DNA from: Gnetum montanum
Taxonomy: Eukaryota > Streptophyta > Gnetopsida > Gnetales > Gnetaceae
Length of the DNA stretch: 64,000 bases
Assembly: GCA_015680685.1 (NCBI GenBank)
Contig: MNCI01010107.1
Coordinates: 120,735 to 184,734 of the forward strand
Direction of reading: 5' to 3'
The position numbers and the translations under genes are program-made. The notes beneath the pieces are model-generated. The model had not been told where the DNA came from. It made no database searches and saw only the letters and a program-made list of their open reading frames with translations. The stretch's first letter is position 1; every line of letters starts with the position of its first letter. Positions 47,516 through 57,335 of this stretch are shown here, one piece after another.

Positions 47516-48239
47516 TAGTTGTAGGCATGGATATCAATTAAAATATAATAAAATATTTAAATTATATATTTTCAATATAAAATAAGATATTATTTTAAAT
47601 TGATATTTTCCACATGAAAGGTATGAGTTACATTTTAATTAATGTAATACATATAATGAGTGTTGGGCCTACTTGGGTTAGTGCACTCATGTGATTGACA
47701 TCCTAATTTACTATGTTTAAATTCCAATACTAGTATCCAATGCTAGCTTGGAGGCATGTTTTTTCTTACTTTCCCATTTTGGATTCACTAAATATCATTT
47801 TTAATTTAAAATTAAATTGTAAGTACCTAGGAATGATCTAGTGCACTTTTATTTAGTCTCTTATTTCAAGTACACACTACAAGTGAAATTTTTTTAAAAT
47901 TTACAAATCATGACACATAGGAATCCATGCATAAAGTAAACTGAATCAAAATTGCCCAACAAGTAACCAACCACTACAGAAAAATTAGTGGCATCCATTC
48001 AAGGCTTAAGGAGGAAAATGTGAAAGTAGAAGCCTTTGTCTATAGTAAATTGCATTACCATAGTATGTATAGCCACAATGATAAGAGCCATGATTGAAAA
48101 TTAACACCCATATGCTCGTATGCAATATTATTTCTTAAATAAGGGTATAACTTGTAAATGCATGGGTTGAAAATTCACATCTATATGCCTATGTTTGATG
48201 TTATTTTTAAATTAAGGTTTTACTTTATAAGTGTCTATA
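47516..48239. other. AT-rich spacer
   Basis: A weak tRNA-like stretch occurs at about 47665-47740 (gttagtgcactcatg ... gtttaaattccaat), too decayed to call. Nothing else is seen. Confidence 0.35.
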
Positions 48240-48244
48240 CTTGT

Positions 48245-49179
48245 TGATGAATCATCAGTTGGCTAGGATATCTAACAAAAAGTCAATTTTTGTTCAGCTA
48301 AGATATTGGATATCTTAGCTTTGATATCTTGGCTCCGATATCTTAGCTTTGATATCTTAGCTCCAATATTGGATATTGCGTATCCAATATCTAGTCACAT
48401 GCTATGTTATTAGATACCCGATATCACCAAGTATGTGTCGGCCTATAAGTATAACGCTTGGGCACATAGTTTGACAAGAGTTTTGTCAATAGAGTAGCTA
48501 AACTCTTGCAATTTTATATCATAATCTTGAGAATAATCAATGAGTGCCTGCAGGTGGATTTGAGTCAGTTGTATGGAGTCTTATTCAAGTGGTAATGTAC
48601 CTGAACATATTCCATGAACAACAATAAGATCAAGATTGATTCTTATTCATTGCAGCACTTTGACTTAGATTAAATTTACTTTTAATGCAATTTATATTTC
48701 ACATACTTAGTTAATATCTACATTTCCATGCTTATTAATGAATTGGTGGAATGAGCACGACCAGTTTCGAGCGTAAACATGTATTTGCTTGGTTCACCCA
48801 ATAGCATAGTTCTTGGTAATCCCAATAGTGGATACATGGATTCAAAACATGTACGGTAAGCTCGGAATGAACACTCATCACCCATAGGCTAGTTTAGACT
48901 TTACTTTCCATTGTTAATTAGTTTAAATAATTGATTTCTTCATCATCATTAGGAGTAGCATAAGGCTGCAACAACATCAATTATCATATGCCTCACTTTG
49001 GACTAAACCTTACATGACAAAGTTACCACTAGTCCAAGTGGGAAGATAACAAACTGCGATCAAGACATAACGATCTAGATGCACAACTAGTTCCATCCAC
49101 AGAATTCGATTGGATCGTGCATGAACACTTGTGATTTGTATGGTTGGGTGTAGGGTACCTTGCCACTCGCCACTCATCA
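48245..49179 (+). mobile_element. Solo GAT-family LTR
   Basis: It starts tgatgaatcatc and ends cactcatca. It is flanked by an exact 5-bp target duplication cttgt (48240-48244 and 49180-49184). There is no primer site after it and no polypurine tract before it, so the internal part was lost by LTR-LTR recombination. The U3 has about ten GATATC/GATATT sites with 'cttagctcc'-type spacers (48298-48432), then the TATA-like cctataagtata (about 48452). Subtype as in the B2 3' LTR. Confidence 0.92.
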
Positions 49180-49184
49180 CTTGT

Positions 49185-49754
49185 AAATAGGTACTTTTGA
49201 ATGTTACCTATTATTACAAAGCATGCAAAGAAGGTTTTTTCATTTATAAAGTATGCAAATATGGTTTTGTTATTAATGATGCTTATTATTACATTCATAT
49301 GATTCAATTTGCATCTACATCTTTTTTCTTCTAAATCTTTGGAGAAGTTCTTTTCTTTATTCTTAGGCGAATTTTCTACAATTATGTCTTACTAATTCTC
49401 TTAATTACTTCATTTATTGGTTTTTAATTTTTTGACTTTGAGGTGTGTTTTTTAATAACTATTAAAAGGCAATCTTAGTAAGTAACCATGATATGATTTT
49501 CCTTTGAGAGCCATCCCTAGCTATCAATTCCAAATCTAATCAAAGCCACAATGTTCCCCATCTATGCTAAAGTTATCACTAGTCCAATTATAAAAGGAGG
49601 ATGTACATTGTAGCATCATACCAAGCATTGACTTTTTGATTGATAACATATATCTTTAATATCGTAACCTAGGGTGTCTCCCACATGAGTATGGTAACCT
49701 AGGAATAGTCAATGTGGTAGACCAAATTATAGTTTTTTTAACATTTAGGCCACA
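49185..49754. other. AT-rich spacer, nothing recognised
   Basis: No gene or repeat identified. Confidence 0.4.
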
Positions 49755-49869
49755 AGATATATAGTCTAATTAAAACTTTGTAACTCAACATTGCCCACTA
49801 GAATTGAACCCAAGACTTGGAACTTTCAAGTTAAGAGTCTTACCATTAGGCTAACACTTCATTGTTATT
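49755..49869 (-). repeat. tRNA-derived SINE, copy 2
   Basis: This is the better preserved copy. On the minus strand the A box is tagcctaatgg (plus 49843-49853) and the B box ggttcaattct (about plus 49799-49809). The tail 'attagactatatatct' matches copy 1 at 7458-7570. Confidence 0.65.
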
Positions 49870-50607
49870 ATATTTAGGTTATTAGATTTTAGATAAAATA
49901 TGAAAAACACAAAATCACACAAACATATTAATTAAGGAAAGTATTTAAAGATAACAAAAGAAGATAGGGTAATTTGATATATAAATTTTAATAAATGAAA
50001 ACTTAGAAATACCAAATTAAACATATACTTTATTAGAAGAAAATAGTATAACTATGCTATCAAAGTTTTAAAATTTAAAACCTTATGGATATCATATTAA
50101 ATGACTTTTACAAAATAAAAGAATGCACAATACTTTAAATATAAAATAAAAATATAAGAACTTATCTTAAGTTGAGTTCATGAAGATTCCTTGGACATCA
50201 ATCATAGAAACCTCCAACCTAAGATAACAAGTGCAAAAATTCATTAATGAAAAACATCCTTGACAAGCATTTTTTTTCTAAATTATAATAAGGATAGTTA
50301 GATAGCATAAGAGAAAGATAGAATTTGAAGAAGAAGAAAAATGTAAGAGAATAGTTGAAGCTTAAAAAATTGTGGAAAACTTGAAGTAGTACAAGTTTTC
50401 ACATAGAAGTTTTTCTATCCCCCATCTTCAATTCTTGCCTCCTCTTTTTTATATCATGTGTTGTAAATCTCTTAAAATTTCATTGATACTTCAATTTTTT
50501 CTAAAAGTAATTTTTTTTCTTTCTTTTCAAACTTGCAAATAGAAACAAGATAAATCAAGGAAAACACTCTCATATATAATTAGTCAGTTTTTTTTTTGAA
50601 TTGAAAA
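49870..50607. other. AT-rich spacer, nothing recognised
   Basis: No gene or repeat identified. It ends with the target site of element C. Confidence 0.4.
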
Positions 50608-50612
50608 CTAAT

Positions 50613-51342
50613 TTATGAGTGGCAAGGTACCCCTACACTCAACCATACAAAACGAGCGTAGCACACATGATCTGGTCGAACTCTACAGACTAAATGCCTA
50701 AACGCCCCATGGAACACTTGGGGTTAATCATTCGTTGTCTTCCCAAACTTACTTGTTGTTGTCACGGTGTATGGTTAAGTAAGTCCGAGGTATATGACTT
50801 TTATATGTTTTTATGTTTTTCTACTATGCTATGAGGTGAAGGGTTGAGAAACTAACTAACTCTAACTAATGTCCTAAGTCTAAATTAACTAGCGTCAGCA
50901 TCTATTCCCACTNCGTACACATTCGTCAATGCTCGTAATCAAGTCATACTCATGTCGCACTAATGCATGTAATAAATAACAAGTAATAAATCCTATCCCA
51001 TGCACTGCAAGGTTTATCCACAAAGCCCATCTTTATTGCCATACACAACTTGTGTTCAGGTACAAAGCTACTCGAATAAAGATCCATTCACTCGGGGACT
51101 CCTACTGCGGTCACATGGAAAATATTCTATCTCTGGAGTGATCAAACCGACAGAGTTTTCCTACTTTAAGCCTAGGATGAGAAATGAGGGGAGTGTTGCC
51201 TCTTATTTATAGATTTGGTAGCGGACTGCGATATCGCGTACGCAATATCACAGGGGACGACATGATATCGTGTACCCGATATCGCATGGGATGCGATATC
51301 GCGACGGTCGCGATATTGCGTACACGATATCGCGTCTCATCA
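50613..51342 (-). repeat. Element C 3' LTR
   Basis: The minus strand starts tgatgagacgcg. Seven GATATC-like sites (51229-51331) precede the TATA box tctataaataagagg (about 51198-51212). An aataaag signal is near 51028-51034 (seen as ctttatt). A single N at 50913 replaces about 250 bases that are present in the 5' LTR (about 56697-56946). Confidence 0.9.
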
Positions 51343-51356
51343 TACCCCCATGATTG
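51343..51356 (-). other. Element C polypurine tract
   Basis: On the minus strand, 'caatcatgggggta' abuts the 3' LTR. Confidence 0.75.
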
Positions 51357-53390
51357 AATGAAAACTCGTCCTTGAGTTCCTTACAATAATATCGAGAAGG
51401 TATGGAATTATTGAGGGGAATGGAACTAATGGGATGACATGTGAACGAATCATTATTACAAGACTTGACAAAACTAGTGTTCATGATAACGAGGGTGAAC
51501 ACCTTATTACAATGACATTAGGCCTTTGTTGGCAGCTGAGAGAGAGAGAGAGAGAGAGAAGTGTTGCTACTGCCAACGCCAAGATTGCATCTTTGTTGTC
51601 CATCCATAAGCACGTCATCGATCTTGCTCCTTGCATAACTGCTTCAATGCTGCTCCATTCCATGTGTTTGCTCCAGATCCAATCCGTTGTTGTATGTCCG
51701 ACATCTGCACACACAACACAATCACATATTAGCAAGGGTAAATGAATCATCATGTAATTAATACCTTGCTTTAGTGTAGGTTCATTGGCTAGGTTGTGGT
51801 ATGGCTGATATGGATCTGGGAATATATTAAGGATGACTACCGAAGGTGTAGGGGTTAGGAAGAAAATCAAAAATTTCGGGGCTAGGAGAAAATCAAAAAA
51901 ATCAAGCCCCGTACCCCCATGACTAATCACAAACCTCCAGTAGCATTAGAATGGAAAAAGAAAAGGAGTAAGAAAGATAGATAAAAAGGGACAACTATGG
52001 CATCGATGAAAGGGATGTCAAGATGGAAATGAACAAAATAAAATAAAATTAATTGCAAAATGTTAAGGGAAAGAATTTAACTAAGGTTCCAAATAGGAAT
52101 GCCAGTGGGTCCTCCCCAAAGCAGGCTCATGCCCTTAATGCCCTGACAAACCCACATTCAAAGAGTCCGTAGGCTCCGGAAATGTCATTTGGAACAAGGG
52201 TTAAAGTCTTAACCACAAGAATTTACCAAAAAGAAAACAATGCATCAACCAAAATATATACACTAATGATACAATCGAAAATTAGGTGAATAATGGAGAG
52301 GAGGATGGAGAGAAGAAAATGGAATGGAATTCCAAGAACAAGGTGGTGTATAGCCCCTTGTGTGTTTGATGATTAATGTGACTTGGCAAGTCTCATTCCA
52401 ACTCCGGCCTCAAACAAACCACATCCAGTGACTTCGCATCAATGCATTTGGCTAAACTGTCCACTTGGATAACAAGAACATGTCCTCCAAGAGCCACCAC
52501 CATTCTGACGAAACAAAGGAGAGAATGGGAAGAGAGAAGGGCCTTAGTTAGAGGGAACACTTTGGGTTCCATAACCAGTGCTTGTAGCCCAAGATTTTTT
52601 CTCTAAGGGGTGTGCTTTGAATTCTCACTCTCCTTTTTCTTTTGTGTTTTTATGCGTGAGAACCACACCATGTAAAGGCTTGATTATTTTTATTGTCTCA
52701 ACTTCCGATAGTTGGGTAACATCGGAATGGTGAGAAAACTTAAGAAGAAAACATCCAAGCACCCAAGAGAATGACCAACAGAAAAGCATCAAGTTCCCTT
52801 GAAGTCACACCCTTTGCAATCCTTGAGGCCCTCCTTAGTTTGAGAAATGCCCAGTCACCGATTCGTTGAAGTTCTTATTAGAAGGGGACTGTACATTTCC
52901 AAGCCGAGCGAGACCATAGAACTTGGCGGATGGGTGGATGGAGTGAACTCATTGCTTGCCATATCAAAAGAAACGTACCTTAGTATCAACATTGTGACTT
53001 AAAGGTAAAAACCAAACATTAGTAATCAATATGAAAATAGTTCATACCATCATTCTGAACACTTATTACGGGACACACACACACACACACAAAGTGGAAA
53101 ATTATAACAATGATGTAAAACAAAAATGAGAAAAGTTAAAGAAATTTGTAAAAAAAAAATTAGAAAAGTTAAAGAAATTTGTAAAACAAAAATGTGTAAA
53201 ACAAAAATCGGAAAAGAGCTGAGGGCCCCATATGGTTAGCATAGGTGGCCATTTCCCCCATGACTGAGTTGTAAGGGAGAGATCCGAAATAATGAGCGCC
53301 TATTTGAATTTCAAAGAAGTGCCCAACTTCTCCCAATTGATGATCTTAAGTTGAGGGGTGGAAGTTGGCGACGCTCACGTTCCAATGCGT
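51357..53390 (-). other. Element C 3' non-coding region
   Basis: It contains an internal polypurine-like site (51912-51925), a (GA)n microsatellite (51538-51559), the 'gtgggtcctccccaaagcag' block (52110-52129), the hairpin at 52609-52669, an (AC)n run (53074-53091) and the 'agtcatgggggaaatggcca' block near 53246-53265 that corresponds to the end of pol in element A. The 149-residue frame at 51481-51930 has no recognised similarity. Confidence 0.6.
52609..52669 (-). promoter_or_regulatory. Conserved RNA hairpin, element C
   Basis: On the minus strand GGTGTG pairs with CACACC, then GTTCTCAC pairs with GTGAGAAT over eight positions (one G-U), with TCAAAG bulged on one side. This is the best inner stem of the three copies. 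Confidence 0.55.
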
Positions 53391-54345
53391 NNNNNNNNNN
53401 NNNNNNNNNNNNNNNNNNNNNNNNNNNNNNNNNNNNNNNNNNNNNNNNNNNNNNNNNNNNNNNNNNNNNNNNNNNNNNNNNNNNNNNNNNNNNNNNNNNN
53501 NNNNNNNNNNNNNNNNNNNNNNNNNNNNNNNNNNNNNNNNNNNNNNNNNNNNNNNNNNNNNNNNNNNNNNNNNNNNNNNNNNNNNNNNNNNNNNNNNNNN
53601 NNNNNNNNNNNNNNNNNNNNNNNNNNNNNNNNNNNNNNNNNNNNNNNNNNNNNNNNNNNNNNNNNNNNNNNNNNNNNNNNNNNNNNNNNNNNNNNNNNNN
53701 NNNNNNNNNNNNNNNNNNNNNNNNNNNNNNNNNNNNNNNNNNNNNNNNNNNNNNNNNNNNNNNNNNNNNNNNNNNNNNNNNNNNNNNNNNNNNNNNNNNN
53801 NNNNNNNNNNNNNNNNNNNNNNNNNNNNNNNNNNNNNNNNNNNNNNNNNNNNNNNNNNNNNNNNNNNNNNNNNNNNNNNNNNNNNNNNNNNNNNNNNNNN
53901 NNNNNNNNNNNNNNNNNNNNNNNNNNNNNNNNNNNNNNNNNNNNNNNNNNNNNNNNNNNNNNNNNNNNNNNNNNNNNNNNNNNNNNNNNNNNNNNNNNNN
54001 NNNNNNNNNNNNNNNNNNNNNNNNNNNNNNNNNNNNNNNNNNNNNNNNNNNNNNNNNNNNNNNNNNNNNNNNNNNNNNNNNNNNNNNNNNNNNNNNNNNN
54101 NNNNNNNNNNNNNNNNNNNNNNNNNNNNNNNNNNNNNNNNNNNNNNNNNNNNNNNNNNNNNNNNNNNNNNNNNNNNNNNNNNNNNNNNNNNNNNNNNNNN
54201 NNNNNNNNNNNNNNNNNNNNNNNNNNNNNNNNNNNNNNNNNNNNNNNNNNNNNNNNNNNNNNNNNNNNNNNNNNNNNNNNNNNNNNNNNNNNNNNNNNNN
54301 NNNNNNNNNNNNNNNNNNNNNNNNNNNNNNNNNNNNNNNNNNNNN
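53391..54345. other. Assembly gap, 955 N
   Basis: Unknown bases within element C. Long frames crossing it are artefacts. Confidence 0.99.
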
Positions 54346-56471
54346 CACTTGGAGAAATCGGCTGCTGCACATAATATCCATATAGATCAGGCTGCCGATA
54401 AGGGTACTGATGTTTCGGTGATGACATCCCCCATGACTATGGGTATTGCCACTGATGATGTTATTCGATGGGCTATGGTGATGTTCCACTTGGATAATAC
54501 GTTAGTGGTTGGTGGAACTTCCTTAGGTTATCTTGTGGATAAGGTAACCTTCGCGGTGTTTGCCGTTGGTTGAGTCTTGAATTAAGCACATACACCCCAG
54601 ACTCCTGTAGATGTGAGATGATGGGGCAACATCCTTTAGGATGGTCATAATGGAAGATCTCACATCCACTGTCATTGTCTATGTCAGAGTCCTTAGCCAC
54701 ATCGGAGTTAGTGATTTTTCCCTTACCCTTGTTATGTGCAGGGCCTAAATCTCTTCACTTTTTCTTACCTTTGTCACTACTTTGTTCTACCTTAGACTCT
54801 TCTACAATTTTTAAGACAGTTTCAATTTTAGAGTCTAAGGAACTCCATACCTCGTCTACCTTAGCTGCCAATTCTGTTGTTAATTATTTGATCGGCAAGG
54901 TTTTCTGATTCACCAACTCTTCGATTGGTGACTCATCCTCTTCATCACAAAATTTCACTCCATTCTTTCGAAGGGAGGGGTCGCGGTTGTATTCTTCCGC
55001 ACTTTCCCTTTTGTGTAGCTCACCCTCTTCTTTTGCTACTTGCTCCAACAAGCTACACACTTCATGGGCTCTAAGATGTGAGAGTCTCCCTTGGGCGTAA
55101 GTCCCAAGGGTTCTTCTAGTTTCATGCCTTAGCCCATCCACGATGTGGCAAAGTTGATCCCGCTAAGCGTACCCATGGCCTAGGCAATGATGTAACAATG
55201 TGTAGTAGCGGGCCATGGCAGCATCGAAGGGTTCATGTGTACCTTGCTTCCAGCCTTGGATCTGCTTAAGCAAATTGGACACTCTGGAGTACGTTTGATA
55301 CTTCTCATTGAACAATTTTACATCATACTACACTCCTGATGGTTTCCGGTTCTAAGGACTAGTACTAGCTCTCTGCTTCTTTGGTGAGTGTCCTTGGGAA
55401 CAACTTAAATTTTTTCCACTCATTTTCTATATTCTGCAAGACACATGCATCGTGGAATGCCCATAAATGGTTTTGCGAATCAGCACTGTATCCCCCTTCA
55501 AATCGTGGGATGTTATTCATGTCTAAATGCTTGATCTGGCTATCCTTTAAATGCCTCGTGGGAATCCTAACTGCCTCTGTTCTGTCAAGCATACTTCAGG
55601 TTGCGAGTAGGGGCTCATCATGATCATCTCTTTCATGATGCCTATGATGTCTACGTTGTTCCCTACTCTCCCTATGTCCTTTCCCTTGTCCTCTCTCTCG
55701 ACTTTCCCATCAAGGTCTTTCTTCTTTCTTAATTTTATCCTCACCTTTATGTTCATGGTGGTTGTGCCCAGATGTGGAAGGAGAGGACGAGTGATGTGAA
55801 GAAGGGGAAGAAGAAGGGGAACCATCACCATGACGATGTTTCTTGCCTTCTCTTCGGCTGCTACGACCCCGATCGTGGTGACGATCTAAGTGCCCGTCCT
55901 TAGCATAAGTGGTTGTTCCCTCTGTGAGCAGTTGGTGTTCACGGGCATCAAAACTAGGGATATGTATCGTTGATCGTAGGTTCTGATACCCAACCTCCTC
56001 ACCATCATTAAGAGGGGGAACATCTTTTGCTAAAGAACCCGTGATAAGGGGTTCCTCATCTCCTATTTCTCTAAGGACGTGCAGGCCTTTGCCCTTCAAC
56101 AGTGTATGTTGGCTCTCCTGTCTTACTTCCCTCATACATTGTAAATCTGTGGGATGATAATCCCTCATGTCAGAGTCTACCGCAACTTATTTGACGTATA
56201 ATTCTGTCATGCCAGTCTGTACCAAAGCACAGAGAAGCATGTTAGGGACAACACGATCCGGAGGTAACACTATGTTACCAAACAAATCTCTCCAACGCAT
56301 CTGTTCATCTTGATGGAGGATAAAGGTAAGATCAGGCACATACTCATTGGGATAAGTATATGTCACCCTATATTGCTGAGGACTTGGCTGATCTCGGCTA
56401 TGTTTTTTATCTTGCTGACTGTCTCGTGTATGGTCCTTAGGTGGTGAGTTGCTCTTATGAGAAGAAGGCAT
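54346..56471 (-). pseudogene. Element C gag, broken
   Basis: Start at 56471 (M-P-S-S-H-K). The N-terminus has 'YVPDLTFILHQDEQMRWRD' (also in element A near 12070). Then come a His/Ser-rich linker (55710-55930), a core with 'PRFEGGYSADSQNHLWAFHD' and 'GLRHETRRTLGTYAQ' (55100-55560), and a knuckle at about 54622-54665 reading C-E-I-F-H-Y-D-H-P-K-G-C-C, where the second Cys has become Phe. The frame holds from 56471 to about 55365 with a few stops, then shifts once before 55141. It runs into the gap at 54345. Confidence 0.85.
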
Positions 56472-56492
56472 TTTTATCAGTGTGCTAATTTN
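56472..56492. other. Collapsed join at element C leader
   Basis: Only 20 bases separate the gag start from an N at 56492, after which the LTR starts in mid-sequence. The primer site, most of the leader (about 140 bases in element A) and roughly the last 80 bases of the 5' LTR are missing from the assembly here. Confidence 0.75.
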
Positions 56493-57330
56493 GCCCCATG
56501 GAACACTTGGGGTTAATCATTCGTTGTCTTCCCAAACTTACTTGTTGTTGTCACAGTGTATGGTTAAGTAAGTCCGAGGTATATGATTTTTATATGTTTT
56601 TATGTTTTTCTCCTATGCTATGAGGTGAAGGGTTGAGAAACTAACTAACTCTAACTAATGTCCTAAGTCTACTAGCATCAGCATCCGTTCCCACTTACCG
56701 TACACACCCTGAACTATGCAACTGTGGCTACCAAACGCTAATCGTTACTGGGATCACCACACGTAATGCACGTGCTCGAAGTGGTCCTACTGAGGCACTT
56801 AACTTGCCTAAACGTGATGAGTAGTCGATTCCTTGACTAGCTGTACACATCTGTAGATGCTCGTAATCAAGTCGTACTCATCCCGCGTTCTAGGAGTTAA
56901 GGGTGAGAGAGACTAATCGCGATGAGTAGCTGATTCCTTGATTAGCCGTACACATTCGTCAATGCTCGTAATCAAGTCATACTCATGCCGCGCTAATGCA
57001 GGTAATAAATAACAAGTAATAAGTCCTATTCCATGCACTGCAAGGTTTATCCACAAAGCCCATCTTTATTGCCGTACACAACTTGCGTTCAAGTACAAAG
57101 CTGCTCGAATAAAGATCCATTCACTCGGGGACTCCCACTGCGGGCACATAGAAAATATTCTATCTCTGGAGTGATCAAACTGCCAGAGTTTCCCTACTTT
57201 AAGCCTAGGATGAGAAATGAGGGGAGTGCTACCTCTTATTTATAGATTTGGCGGCAAACCGCGATATTGCGTACGCGATATTGTAGGGGACGACGCAATA
57301 TCACGGCTCATGCGATATCGTGTCTCATCA
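56493..57330 (-). repeat. Element C 5' LTR (incomplete)
   Basis: The minus strand starts tgatgagacacg at 57330. Four GATATC-like sites (57259-57320) and a TATA box (about 57229-57244) are present. Inside, 'tgctcgtaatcaagtc' and its surroundings occur twice (about 56858 and 56961), a partial internal duplication. The 3' end is lost at the N at 56492. Confidence 0.85.
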
Positions 57331-57335
57331 CTAAT

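Larger units (their letters stand above)
50613..57330 (-). mobile_element. Element C: gag-only GAT retrotransposon
   Basis: It is flanked by a perfect 5-bp duplication ctaat (50608-50612 and 57331-57335). The 3' LTR is on the left (50613-51342) and the 5' LTR on the right (56493-57330), with gag and the shared 3' non-coding region between them. No RT or integrase sequence is visible, and the 955-bp gap is too short to hold pol, so it is non-autonomous. Less decayed than element A. Confidence 0.9.

Noticed and set aside
51225-51342. CRISPR-like array suggested by repeated GATATC units
   Set aside because: The units are only 6-10 bases with irregular spacers, lie in a plant LTR U3, and there are no cas genes.
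51481-51930. 149-residue frame in the element C 3' region as a protein gene
   Set aside because: It includes a (GA)n microsatellite translated as Leu/Ser repeats and has no counterpart in A or B2.
53311-54573. Long open frames across the second gap
   Set aside because: Artefacts of 955 N. Only the gag part right of 54345 has support.
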